Positions 35,679-44,531 of a stretch of DNA of 64,000 nt are shown here, in pieces. Numbering within the stretch: the first letter of the stretch is position 1; the number at the start of each line of letters is the position of its first letter. This DNA is from Winogradskyella sp. MH6 (GTDB lineage: Bacteria; Bacteroidota; Bacteroidia; Flavobacteriales; Flavobacteriaceae): the NCBI RefSeq assembly GCF_022810765.1, contig NZ_CP094494.1, positions 372,001 to 436,000 on the forward strand, written 5' to 3'. The translations under genes and the position numbers were made by a program. A model generated the notes under the pieces. It made no database searches. It was not told the origin of the DNA and worked only from the letters and a program-made list of their open reading frames with translations.

Positions 35679-36158
35679 ATGAAAACAATATCAAAAATTT
35701 GCATTTTAGCTTTAACGCTATTTCTTTTCAATTGTGGAGGTGACACTAAAAAAAAGGAAGATCCTTATGCTAAAAAAACACCTGAAAAAACAGAAAAAAA
35801 AGAACCAGCATCAAAAAGAGTTGAATTAACTAATAAAGGTGTTGGGCCAGTTTCTAAAGTAGATTTAGCACTTGTAGTGGACCATGAAATGGCTGCCAAC
35901 GGAAAAATAATATATGAAAAAATGTGTACAGCATGTCATAAACCAGACAAAAAACATATTGGACCTGCCCCAAAAGGTATATTATCACGACGCTCACCTG
36001 AATGGATAATGAACATGATTCTAGCACCTGAAAAAATGGTAAAAGAAGATCCTTTAGCAAAGGACTTATTAATTGAGTTTAATGGATCACCTATGGCTAA
36101 TCAAAATTTAACCAAAGATGAAGCTAGAGCTGTCCTTGAATATTTTAGAACACTCTAA
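35679..36158 (+). CDS. c-type cytochrome lipoprotein of the nos cluster
   Basis: 159 residues. Lipid anchor Cys19 (LFNC), Lys/Glu-rich linker (about 24-48), then a single-heme cytochrome c domain with heme motif C83-x2-C86-H87 and an axial Met near GSPMANQ. Probable periplasmic electron donor to NosZ, as in other clade II nos clusters. First gene of the operon, directly after the boxed promoter. Confidence 0.9.
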   Translation: MKTISKICILALTLFLFNCGGDTKKKEDPYAKKTPEKTEKKEPASKRVELTNKGVGPVSKVDLALVVDHEMAANGKIIYEKMCTACHKPDKKHIGPAPKGILSRRSPEWIMNMILAPEKMVKEDPLAKDLLIEFNGSPMANQNLTKDEARAVLEYFRTL

Positions 36159-36186
36159 ACTTCTCGTTTAATTAAATGTTATAACC

Positions 36187-36768
36187 ATGAAAACACTAAT
36201 CAAATCACTATTACTCTTTGCTTTTTTGGGATGCTTTATAGCATGTAATAATTCAGCAAAGTCATCTGAAGACAATGCCCAAACCACAACCAATGACACA
36301 TCTAACGAAAAAACCGGACAGGCCTTTATAAAAGATGAAGGAGGTACACCAAATGCACTACAATTGGCAATGCAATCAGAAGACCATACAACATTGGTTA
36401 CCGCTGTACAAGCTGCTGGCGTAGAAAATGCACTAGTCAATGTTGGGCCTTTAACGGTTTTTGCACCTAATAATACAGCATTTTCTAAAATTGACGAAGC
36501 TACCTTAAACGATCTTCTAAAACCGGAAAACAAAGGCAAATTAGCCTTAATACTAACAAACCATGTAGCTCCAAGTAATTTTCCTGTTGAGATGCTGAAA
36601 AAGAACGCTGAAAAAAATCGAAAACTTTACATGGCCTCTGGAGAATATGTAGAGGTTACACAGCAAGATGGTGACTTATACGTTGGCGGCACCAAAATTA
36701 TTGCAACAGTCAACGTGAGTAACGGTTGGGTACATATTGTTGAAGACGTTATTCTTCCAAAAAACTAA
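36187..36768 (+). CDS. Fasciclin-domain lipoprotein
   Basis: 193 residues with a lipoprotein signal (FLGCFIAC). One fasciclin domain (about 60-190) with the H1 and H2 motifs (TVFAPNNTAFSKI and NGWVHIVEDVI). Fasciclin proteins are often found between cytochrome and nosZ in Bacteroidota. Exact job unknown; cell-surface or periplasmic. Confidence 0.88.
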   Translation: MKTLIKSLLLFAFLGCFIACNNSAKSSEDNAQTTTNDTSNEKTGQAFIKDEGGTPNALQLAMQSEDHTTLVTAVQAAGVENALVNVGPLTVFAPNNTAFSKIDEATLNDLLKPENKGKLALILTNHVAPSNFPVEMLKKNAEKNRKLYMASGEYVEVTQQDGDLYVGGTKIIATVNVSNGWVHIVEDVILPKN

Positions 36769-36795
36769 AACTATTAACTAAATAAATCATTAAAA

Positions 36796-38748
36796 ATGAA
36801 CAAACTAAGCAAATACGTATTAGCTATTGCTGTCTCGGCTTTTTTAGTCAATTGTGGCAATAACAACAATACAAAAAACTCAAGTGCTATGACTTCTAGC
36901 AAGGCTGAGAAAGTTTATGTAGCACCTGGCGAACACGATGAGTATTACGGCTTTATGTCTGGTGGCTATAGTGGAAACATTACAGTATATGGCATACCAA
37001 GTGGACGAATGCTAAAAGAAATTCCTGTATTTTCTCAATTTCCTACTTCTGGATATGGATACTCTGAAGAAACAAAACCTATGTTAAATACTTCGTTTGG
37101 ATTTGTTCCATGGGGAGATTCTCACCATCCAGACATTTCTCAAACCAATGGAGAGTTAGATGGCAGATGGATTTTTATCAATGAAAACAATACTCCTCGT
37201 ATTGCAAGAGTGAGTTTAGCAACATTTGAAACTGAAGAAATCATTGAGATACCAAATAGCGCAGGTAACCACGCTTCTTCATTTATTACGGAAAACACAG
37301 AATATATAGTTGCTGGTACTCGATTTGCTGTACCAAACCCACAAAAAGATATGCCAATTAATGAGATGAAAGGGAAATTCAAAGGCCCATTATCTTTTGT
37401 AAGCATTGCTGATAACGGTAGGCTTAACTTAGATTTTCAATTAAACATGCCTGGCTTTAACTATGACCTCTCCCACCCTGGACGTGGAAAATCTCATGGT
37501 TGGTTCTTCTTTACAAGTTATAACACAGAAGAAGCAAACACTCTATTAGAGGTAAATGCATCACAAAATGATAAGGATTTCATTGCTGCAATTAACTGGA
37601 AAAAAATTGTAGAATATGTAAAAAACGGTGGAGGAACCAAAGTTGATGGAAAATATGCACATAACATATATGACGAAAAGACACATACTGCAACATCTAC
37701 TATAAAAGAAGGTGTTATTTCGGTTGACCCAAGAGATGTAGAAGGTTCTGTTTTTTATATCCCAATACCTAAGTCTCCTCACGGTTGTGATGTTGACCCA
37801 ACAGGACAGTATATTGTAGGTAGTGGTAAATTGTCTACAGATTTGAGCGTTTACGATTTTGATAAAATCCAAACCGCAATTGCCAATAAAGATTACGAAG
37901 GTGATGCTTATGGAATACCTATTTTAAGCTATGAAAATACTCTAGCAGGTGTTGTACAACAGCCAGGACTAGGGCCTTTACACACAGAGTTTGACGGCAA
38001 AGGAAATGCTTATACGACTTTCTTTATTTCATCTGAAGTGGTTAAGTGGAAATTAGGTACTTGGGAAATTTTAGACAGACAACCAACATTCTATTCTGTA
38101 GGCCATCTAATGATACCTGGAGGAAACTCTCGTAAGCCTTTTGGTAAATATTTAATTGCCATGAATAAGATTACAAAAGACCGTTACTTACCAACTGGTC
38201 CTGAGTTAGAGCACTCTGCTCAACTGTACGACATATCTGGTGACAAAATGGAACTCTTATTAGACTTCCCTACTCATGGAGAACCTCATTACGCTGCTGG
38301 TATTAGAGCTGACATCATAAAGGAAAAAAGTAAAAAGTACTATGAATTGGCTGAAAACGAACATCCTTACGTAGCTAAAAGTGAAGCAGATGCAAAAGTT
38401 ACTAGAAATGGTAACGAAGTTCATATCAACATGACTATGATACGCAGCCACTTTGCACCTGACAATATTGAAGGTATAAAAGTTGGAGATAAAGTGTACT
38501 TCCATCTAACAAATCTAGAACAAGATTTTGATGTACCGCATGGTTTCTCAATGATTGGCGCTAATACTTCTGAAATTCTAGTAATGCCAGGTCAAACCAA
38601 AACAATTGTTTGGGAGCCTAAACGCGAAGGTGTATGGCCTTTCTATTGTACAGATTTCTGTTCTGCATTACACCAAGAGATGCAAGGATATATAAGAGTA
38701 TCTGGGAAAAATTCTAACACTCCTCTAAAATACACTTTAGATGAATAA
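36796..38748 (+). CDS. nosZ: Nitrous oxide reductase, clade II
   Basis: Reduces N2O to N2 in the periplasm, the last step of denitrification. 650 residues. The leader has a lipobox (FLVNC, Cys20) and no twin-arginine motif, so export is by Sec and the enzyme is probably membrane-anchored; this is the clade II type. Seven-bladed propeller with CuZ histidines (SHHPD, GNHASS, HGCDVD, GPLHTEFD), then the cupredoxin CuA site Cys618-x3-Cys622-x3-His626-x2-Met629. Presence without norB or nirS/K in the window suggests use of external N2O. Confidence 0.97.
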   Translation: MNKLSKYVLAIAVSAFLVNCGNNNNTKNSSAMTSSKAEKVYVAPGEHDEYYGFMSGGYSGNITVYGIPSGRMLKEIPVFSQFPTSGYGYSEETKPMLNTSFGFVPWGDSHHPDISQTNGELDGRWIFINENNTPRIARVSLATFETEEIIEIPNSAGNHASSFITENTEYIVAGTRFAVPNPQKDMPINEMKGKFKGPLSFVSIADNGRLNLDFQLNMPGFNYDLSHPGRGKSHGWFFFTSYNTEEANTLLEVNASQNDKDFIAAINWKKIVEYVKNGGGTKVDGKYAHNIYDEKTHTATSTIKEGVISVDPRDVEGSVFYIPIPKSPHGCDVDPTGQYIVGSGKLSTDLSVYDFDKIQTAIANKDYEGDAYGIPILSYENTLAGVVQQPGLGPLHTEFDGKGNAYTTFFISSEVVKWKLGTWEILDRQPTFYSVGHLMIPGGNSRKPFGKYLIAMNKITKDRYLPTGPELEHSAQLYDISGDKMELLLDFPTHGEPHYAAGIRADIIKEKSKKYYELAENEHPYVAKSEADAKVTRNGNEVHINMTMIRSHFAPDNIEGIKVGDKVYFHLTNLEQDFDVPHGFSMIGANTSEILVMPGQTKTIVWEPKREGVWPFYCTDFCSALHQEMQGYIRVSGKNSNTPLKYTLDE

Positions 38749-38791
38749 AATGAGTTAATAGTTTTAGTGTTAAATATCAATTAACTCAGAC

Positions 38792-38825
38792 ATGGGCGAG
38801 TGTATTGCTCGCCCATAATTTTTAA
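38792..38825 (+). terminator. Hairpin after nosZ
   Basis: ATGGGCGAG (38792-38800), 7-nt loop, CTCGCCCAT (38808-38816), then AATTTTTAAAA. Nine-bp GC-rich stem. Likely reduces read-through into the accessory nos genes, making nosZ the most abundant message. Confidence 0.8.
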
Positions 38826-38837
38826 AATAAATTAAAC

Positions 38838-39455
38838 ATGAAATCCGCTAGTATATTAATGATCATAGGTTCCGCATTGCTTTTAGGTTTATTTATATTT
38901 CCTTTGTGGAGTATATCTCTAGAAGCACCTCAATATCCAAGTGGTATCGGTATGAATATTCACTTAGATGGGTTAGTAGGAAAAGAAAAACACGATTTAC
39001 AGAACATTGATGGACTAAACCATTATATAGGTATGAGCAAGTTGCCTAAACCAAATGAAATGTGGGAGTTTTCAGTATTTCCAATGGTTGTTGGAGGTAT
39101 GGCCTTATTTGGTATCTTACTTGGTTTTTTAGGATTATTTAAAGGTATTTCACCAAAGTGGTTTTTGGGATGGCTCATTTTAATGGTTATATTAGGTGTG
39201 TTAGGAATGTACGATTTTAATGCTTGGATGGTAGATTACGGTACCAATTTAGATCCTAAAGCTATTATGAAAATGACAGACGCAAATGGTAATCCTTTAA
39301 GTTATAAACCACCATTATTTGGAACAAGACATATCTTAAATTTTGTGGCTCATTCTTATCCGCATACAGGTGCCTACATGATGGGATTTGGAATGTTCTT
39401 AACCTTTATAGCCTATTGGTTAGGTAATAAAAAAATGAAAACTGTTAAAGCATGA
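38838..39455 (+). CDS. Membrane protein of clade II nos clusters
   Basis: 205 residues with about four membrane helices (about 5-25, 75-95, 105-125, 170-195). A soluble loop (about 26-70) contains a HYIGM motif that might bind metal or heme. ATG at 38838. Stop overlaps nosL by 4 bp. Such a protein between nosZ and nosL is typical of Bacteroidota clusters; function not established. Confidence 0.8.
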   Translation: MKSASILMIIGSALLLGLFIFPLWSISLEAPQYPSGIGMNIHLDGLVGKEKHDLQNIDGLNHYIGMSKLPKPNEMWEFSVFPMVVGGMALFGILLGFLGLFKGISPKWFLGWLILMVILGVLGMYDFNAWMVDYGTNLDPKAIMKMTDANGNPLSYKPPLFGTRHILNFVAHSYPHTGAYMMGFGMFLTFIAYWLGNKKMKTVKA

Positions 39456-39880
39456 AACGTCTAAGTCTATTAATATTTTTATGCAGCTTTTTTAGTTGTA
39501 GTAAAACACCTCAAACTATAAATTACGGAACAGATATGTGCCATTTCTGCCAAATGACCATTGTTACAAAAACACACGCGGCACAAATGGTTACCACTAA
39601 AGGCAAACAATATAAGTTTGATGCTATAGAATGTATGATTCGCTTTTTAGAAGACAAACAAGATATTATGGCTTCTGGCAACTTATTCATTGCCAATTAC
39701 AATCAACCTGGCACAATGATAGATGCAAAAACCGCTACATATGCTGTTTGTGAAGAAATTACTAGTCCTATGGGAGCAAATCTCTCAGGTTTCAAAAATA
39801 CCGAAACAGCGAAAAAAATCATCAATGGCAGACCAGCCCAATACTATGATTGGGAAGGTATTTTTAACAAAATTAATTGA
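39452..39880 (+). CDS. nosL: NosL copper chaperone lipoprotein
   Basis: 142 residues. Lipobox CSFFSC near residue 16. Copper-binding C-x2-C-x-M motif (DMCHFCQM, about 29-36) and the conserved KYKFDAIECM segment. Delivers Cu(I) for NosZ CuZ assembly in the periplasm. Four-bp overlap with the preceding gene. Confidence 0.94.
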   Translation: MKRLSLLIFLCSFFSCSKTPQTINYGTDMCHFCQMTIVTKTHAAQMVTTKGKQYKFDAIECMIRFLEDKQDIMASGNLFIANYNQPGTMIDAKTATYAVCEEITSPMGANLSGFKNTETAKKIINGRPAQYYDWEGIFNKIN

Positions 39881-39884
39881 TTGG

Positions 39885-41132
39885 ATGAACCCTAAAACAA
39901 CTATTAGCTTTTTATTATTTCTTTTCTCAACCTGTTTTGTATTTGCTAAAACAATAACCATTTGCAAAACAGGTTGTGATTTTAATTCCATTAAAACTGC
40001 TGTAGATAGTTCTAAAAGTGGAGATAGTCTTTTTATTAAAACTGGTCTGTACAAGGAATCCAATATTGTCATCTACAAAAAATCACTTTATATAACAGGA
40101 GAAAAAGGCACTGTAATAGACACTCAGAATAAAGGCTACGGATTTTCTGTAGAGGCTACCGATATTATCATCAAAAACTTAACAATAAAAAATATTGAAG
40201 TTAGTTATACAAAAGAATATGCAGCAATTTTGCTATTTAAATCATATGACTTTGTTATTGAAAATATTACAGTAGAAAGAGCCTTTTTTGGCCTTTTAGT
40301 TCAAAAATCTAAGGATGGTATTATAAAAAACAATACTATATCTGGTGAAGGCAAAGCTGAAGCAGATTCTGGTAACGCCATACATCTTTGGCATTGTGAA
40401 AATGTAAAAGTTCTAAACAATGATGTGCGCAGAATGAGAGATGGCATATATCTAGAGTTTGGGAACAGCAGCTATATTGCCAACAACTACTCTACCCAAA
40501 ATATGCGTTACGGTCTTCATTTTATGTTTTCTAATGACAATGCTTATGAAAATAACACTTTTGAAGCCAATGGTGCTGGTGTTGCCGTAATGTTTTCTAA
40601 GCGAATAAAAATGTTCAACAATTTGTTTAAGAAAAATTGGGGAACAGCATCTTATGGAATTTTACTTAAGGAGATTAACGATGCAGAACTACAGAACAAT
40701 ATCTTTGAAGACAACACTATTGGTGTTAATGCAGATGGCACCAATAGAATAACATTTACCGAAAACACATTTAAAAATAATGGATATGCTATAAAGGTAC
40801 ATGGAGCTTGTTATGATAACATTTATTCAAAAAATAACTTTTTGCACAACTCTTTTGACTTATCTTATTCAGGCAAACTAAACAGTAATAAGTTTGAAAA
40901 TAATTACTGGAGTAATTACACAGGTTACGATTTAGATAAAGATGGTATTGGAGACGTTCCCTACAGACCAGTAAAATTGTTTTCATATTTGGTAAATCGC
41001 ACTCCAGAAAGTATTGTACTACTTAGAAGCTTATTTATTGATATAATTAACTTTTCTGAAAAAGTATCACCAGTTTTTACACCAGAAAATCTCATTGATA
41101 ACAAACCACTAATGCATAAGGTAACATGGTAG
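39885..41132 (+). CDS. nosD: NosD copper-site maturation protein
   Basis: About 415 residues from the ATG at 39885 (MNPKTTISFLLF), 4 bp after nosL ends; the longer frame from 39723 only reads nosL in another frame. Signal peptide, then right-handed beta-helix repeats (NNTISGEG, NNYSTQNMRYG, NNLFKKNWGTA). Works with NosF and NosY in copper-sulfur cluster assembly on NosZ. Overlaps nosF by 7 bp. Confidence 0.94.
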   Translation: MNPKTTISFLLFLFSTCFVFAKTITICKTGCDFNSIKTAVDSSKSGDSLFIKTGLYKESNIVIYKKSLYITGEKGTVIDTQNKGYGFSVEATDIIIKNLTIKNIEVSYTKEYAAILLFKSYDFVIENITVERAFFGLLVQKSKDGIIKNNTISGEGKAEADSGNAIHLWHCENVKVLNNDVRRMRDGIYLEFGNSSYIANNYSTQNMRYGLHFMFSNDNAYENNTFEANGAGVAVMFSKRIKMFNNLFKKNWGTASYGILLKEINDAELQNNIFEDNTIGVNADGTNRITFTENTFKNNGYAIKVHGACYDNIYSKNNFLHNSFDLSYSGKLNSNKFENNYWSNYTGYDLDKDGIGDVPYRPVKLFSYLVNRTPESIVLLRSLFIDIINFSEKVSPVFTPENLIDNKPLMHKVTW

Positions 41133-41833
41133 AAATAGTAGATCTACATAAAAAATTCGGTAAAAATAACGTACTAAACGGTGTAGACCTTAACATAAAT
41201 GAAGGAGGTATATTTGCTGTTTTAGGTCCTAATGGCTCTGGAAAAACCACCATTATAAAAAGCATTTTAGGGATGGTAATACCAGACAATGGCACAATTA
41301 AAGTTTTTAACACAAACATTAAAAAGAACTCTAATTATAGAAGCAAAATAGATTATCTCCCTCAGATAGCTAACTTTCCCAGCAACCTCAAAGTCATAGA
41401 GCTCATTAAAATGATAAAAGACCTTAGGGGACAAACTAACAACGATCAAAAACTTATAGAAACCTTTAAGCTTCAACCTTTTTTAAACAAAAAATTGGGA
41501 ACGCTTTCTGGCGGTACAAAGCAAAAGGTTAATTTGGTGCTCACCTTTATGTTCGATAGTCCAATTGTAATTTTAGACGAGCCAACGACAGGCTTAGATC
41601 CTATTTCTTTAATACGTCTAAAAGAGTTAATTACAGTAGAAAAGAAAAAAGGAAAGGCCATTTTAATTACATCTCACATAATGAGTTTTGTTGAAGAAGT
41701 AGCTGATCAGATTGTATTTATTCTAGAAGGAAAAATATACTTTAAAGGCAGCATAGAAGAGCTTAAAACCAAAACAGAACAGAACGATTTTGAACATGCC
41801 ATTGCTAACATTTTAAACAAAAACCATGCTTAA
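41126..41833 (+). CDS. nosF: NosF ABC transporter ATPase
   Basis: 235 residues. Walker A GPNGSGKTT, signature LSGGTKQK, Walker B ILDEPTTGLDP, H-loop ITSH. Energises the NosDFY complex for NosZ maturation. Overlaps both neighbours by 7-8 bp. Confidence 0.95.
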   Translation: MVEIVDLHKKFGKNNVLNGVDLNINEGGIFAVLGPNGSGKTTIIKSILGMVIPDNGTIKVFNTNIKKNSNYRSKIDYLPQIANFPSNLKVIELIKMIKDLRGQTNNDQKLIETFKLQPFLNKKLGTLSGGTKQKVNLVLTFMFDSPIVILDEPTTGLDPISLIRLKELITVEKKKGKAILITSHIMSFVEEVADQIVFILEGKIYFKGSIEELKTKTEQNDFEHAIANILNKNHA

Positions 41834-42608
41834 GATTTTAAAATACAGTTTTTTCGATTTAATGCGTAGCAGTTGGAGTTATGTTTACTTTGCCTTTTAT
41901 CTGCTGTTGGGTATTGTACTGCTTTTTCTAAATAGTGATTTATCTAAGGCTGTTATTACACTAATGAATGTTATAATAGTTTTGGTCCCTCTAATAGGCA
42001 CCATTTTCGGCGTAATGTATTACTACAATTCAAAAGAGTTTACAGAGCTTCTACTCGCTCAGCCTTTAAAACGCTCGTCCATTTTTTTAGGACAGTATTT
42101 TGGTGTTGCACTTTCTTTATCAATGAGTTTAATCTTAGGTCTTGGTATTCCATTTATTGTTTATGGTTTATTTAAATCTAATGCCATTTGGGATTTTTCA
42201 TTGCTACTAATAGTAGGCGTGTTTCTAACATTTATATTTAGTGCTTTAGCCTTTAATATTGCGCTATCTAACGAAAATAAAATTAAAGGATTTGGTTACG
42301 CCATTCTTATGTGGCTATTTCTTGCCATTATTTACGATGGATTATTTTTAATGTCATTAATAATTTTTGAAGATTACCCTCTTGATAAAGTCTCTTTAAT
42401 TGGCACAATGCTCAACCCAATAGACCTGTCCAGAACACTTATTCTTTTAAAGCTAGACATCTCTGCATTATTAGGATATACAGGTGCTGTTTTTAAACAG
42501 TTTTTTGGCACTAGCTTTGGGTTGATTATTTCTATCTTTGCCTTAATTATTTGGGTAGCTCTTCCAGTTTTACGAATTATCCATAAATCAAAGAAAAAAG
42601 ACTTTTAG
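41826..42608 (+). CDS. nosY: NosY membrane permease
   Basis: 260 residues with six membrane helices, ABC-2 type; KEFTELLLAQPLKRSSIFLGQY is the family's cytoplasmic segment. Membrane partner of NosF. Confidence 0.93.
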   Translation: MLKILKYSFFDLMRSSWSYVYFAFYLLLGIVLLFLNSDLSKAVITLMNVIIVLVPLIGTIFGVMYYYNSKEFTELLLAQPLKRSSIFLGQYFGVALSLSMSLILGLGIPFIVYGLFKSNAIWDFSLLLIVGVFLTFIFSALAFNIALSNENKIKGFGYAILMWLFLAIIYDGLFLMSLIIFEDYPLDKVSLIGTMLNPIDLSRTLILLKLDISALLGYTGAVFKQFFGTSFGLIISIFALIIWVALPVLRIIHKSKKKDF

Positions 42609-42609
42609 T

Positions 42610-43026
42610 ATGAAGCTCAAAACAGTTTATGGTATTGCACTTCTATTTATATTGGCTTTGTTTGGATGTAAAAACAAAAAAACAGAGGCTAACATCGTTT
42701 TAGAAGGCCTAGCTCTAAACAATGGTAAACAGTGGGTAGCAAACCAGGAAACGCACATCGGAATGAAACGCATCGATTCCATCTTAAAAACAGAAACCTC
42801 AATTGATACAAAAACATTAGGCAACGTCCTTTCAAAAGAGACTAGTTACATCATTAAAAGTTGCAACATGAAAGGTGAAGCACACGATCAGCTTCACATT
42901 GTTCTTGTACCTATACTTGAAGAAATATCAGATTTAAAAGACGAAGAAAATGATACTGCTAAAGCACAAAAAATAAAACGATTAAAACTTCTTGTTGCCA
43001 AGTATTTTGAGTTTTTTAAAGTTTAA
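42610..43026 (+). CDS. Hypothetical lipoprotein of the nos operon
   Basis: 138 residues. Lipid Cys about residue 20 (LALFGC). Otherwise helical with MKGEAHDQLHIVLVPILEE, a Met/His segment that could bind copper. Starts 1 bp after nosY, so part of the operon. Function not known. Confidence 0.7.
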   Translation: MKLKTVYGIALLFILALFGCKNKKTEANIVLEGLALNNGKQWVANQETHIGMKRIDSILKTETSIDTKTLGNVLSKETSYIIKSCNMKGEAHDQLHIVLVPILEEISDLKDEENDTAKAQKIKRLKLLVAKYFEFFKV

Positions 43027-43033
43027 TTTCTCA

Positions 43034-43076
43034 TGACATTTATCATCTTATTTAAGACATTTTAGTCCGAAATTTG
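43034..43076 (+). promoter_or_regulatory. CRP/FNR-type box plus -7 element of the copper operon
   Basis: TGACATTTATCA at 43034-43045, within ATGACATTTATCAT, and -7 element GAAATTTG at 43069-43076; 29.5-bp spacing. Predicted start about 43081, exactly at the GTG of the next gene, so a leaderless message is possible. Confidence 0.65.
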
Positions 43077-43080
43077 TATC

Positions 43081-43476
43081 GTGATCGCTCAAGTACTACA
43101 TAAAGCCTTAGCAATAATATTAACTATTGCGTTGTTATTTAACAACATTAAAACTGTTGTTATAGTTGCAGATTTTGTGATTAACCAAGACATAATAGCG
43201 AAAACACTTTGTATTCAAAAAGACGAACAAAAGGGTTGTAATGGAAAATGTCAGTTACGTAAAGAGCTAAAAGAAAGCAACAGTAATACACCAAATAATC
43301 CTCTACAAAAAACAGAACGTACACGATTAGATGTTTTTGTCTTTTTAAATGAAGAACACAGCGCAGAAGAGCAAATCATTATTAATAATGACAGAAGTAG
43401 TCAAGTGAATTTTTACGCTAAGAGTACAATCTCTATATACTACGATATAGATACTCCTCCACCTATTTTAGGTTAA
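43081..43476 (+). CDS. Small membrane-anchored Cys-rich protein
   Basis: 131 residues with a GTG start at 43081; no ATG near. One N-terminal membrane helix (about 8-30), then CIQKDEQKGCNGKCQLRKEL, whose cysteines could bind copper, and a C-terminus ending DTPPPILG. Similar proteins precede copper-related TonB receptors in flavobacteria as far as I recall. Role in copper handling is inferred. Confidence 0.65.
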   Translation: MIAQVLHKALAIILTIALLFNNIKTVVIVADFVINQDIIAKTLCIQKDEQKGCNGKCQLRKELKESNSNTPNNPLQKTERTRLDVFVFLNEEHSAEEQIIINNDRSSQVNFYAKSTISIYYDIDTPPPILG

Positions 43477-43578
43477 TTTTTTATCGGCACGCTTAGAGCG
43501 TATAACTTCTTAAAATGGGCTTTTAAAAGCTTTATTTAAGATGACTACACATTAAAATTAACTTAAAATAAAAATAAA

Positions 43579-44424
43579 ATGAAACTTAAATATATTTTAC
43601 CATTAGTGCTGATGGCACTTATATTCTCGTGCTCAACAGACGACAACGACGACACAACACCTGATAATGAAGTCGCTAATTTATTTCTCATTCAAGAAAT
43701 CACAAATGGCGACCAAACCATTGAATTATTCAATAAAACAGGGATGTTTAAAACTGGTTACAATGCGATAAGTCTTAGAATAAAAGACAATACCACTAAC
43801 ACCTATATTGAAGATGCTTCTTTATCCTGGATGCCAGTAATGCAAATGCCTACGATGCAACATTCATGCCCTAAATCTAATATTACAAAAGCTATAGGGA
43901 AGAATACCGTTTATGAGGGCTTTATAATTTATCAAATGACAAACACAGATGGTTCTGGTTGGTCACTTACAATTAATTATAACATTAATGGTGAAGCGTA
44001 TAGTGTTACAGAAACCATTGATGTGTTTCAGTATGAAAACCAGAATGTAGCAAGCTTTATAGGTACTGATGATACGCGTTACATTTTAGCTTTAATTGAA
44101 CCTATAAATCCAAGCATTGCTATTAACGAAATGAAAGTAGGCTTATTTAAAATGGAAAACATGATGACATTTCCTGTGGTAGAAAATTATACAATTGCTT
44201 TAGATCCTCGTATGCCTGGTATGGGTAATCATAGCTCGCCTAATAATACCGATTTATCATTCAACAACGCAGATAGCTTTTATTACGGAGATTTATCATT
44301 GACTATGACAGGATATTGGAAGTTAAATCTAAAACTTTTAAATGTAGAAAACGACGTATTAAAAGGTGAAGATGTAACCGAACAAAATGAATCGAGCAGT
44401 CTGTATTTAGAACTTGAATTCTAG
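43579..44424 (+). CDS. Lipoprotein with Met-rich copper-type motif
   Basis: 281 residues. Lipid Cys about residue 18 (LIFSC), then Asp-rich start. Motif SWMPVMQMPTMQHSCPKSN (about 87-105) has the Met/His/Cys pattern of periplasmic copper proteins of the FixH/YtkA kind, and the beta-sandwich pattern repeats in the second half (MVGLFK...MGNHSSPN). Upstream of the TonB receptor; probably a copper-binding surface or periplasmic partner. Confidence 0.72.
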   Translation: MKLKYILPLVLMALIFSCSTDDNDDTTPDNEVANLFLIQEITNGDQTIELFNKTGMFKTGYNAISLRIKDNTTNTYIEDASLSWMPVMQMPTMQHSCPKSNITKAIGKNTVYEGFIIYQMTNTDGSGWSLTINYNINGEAYSVTETIDVFQYENQNVASFIGTDDTRYILALIEPINPSIAINEMKVGLFKMENMMTFPVVENYTIALDPRMPGMGNHSSPNNTDLSFNNADSFYYGDLSLTMTGYWKLNLKLLNVENDVLKGEDVTEQNESSSLYLELEF

Positions 44425-44451
44425 ATTCCCTTCAAGCTAAAACATTGTTTT

Positions 44452-44498
44452 GTAGAGTTAGCAGTCGAGAGTTACTACAACTCTCGGCTACGCTCTAC
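44452..44498 (+). other. Nested hairpin before the TonB receptor gene
   Basis: Outer arms GTAGAG (44452-44457) and CTCTAC (44493-44498), middle arms TAGC/GCTA, inner arms CGAGAGTT/AACTCTCG around a 5-nt loop. No T tract follows. Could be a cis-acting RNA structure in the mRNA or a dispersed palindromic repeat. Confidence 0.5.
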
Positions 44499-44531
44499 TA
44501 TGAAAATCATATAATCTAAAACCTTTTAGCT

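Noticed and set aside
39723..39884. N-terminal extension of nosD to 39723
   Set aside because: It overlaps nosL entirely in another frame; the ATG at 39885 begins a clean signal peptide 4 bp after nosL.
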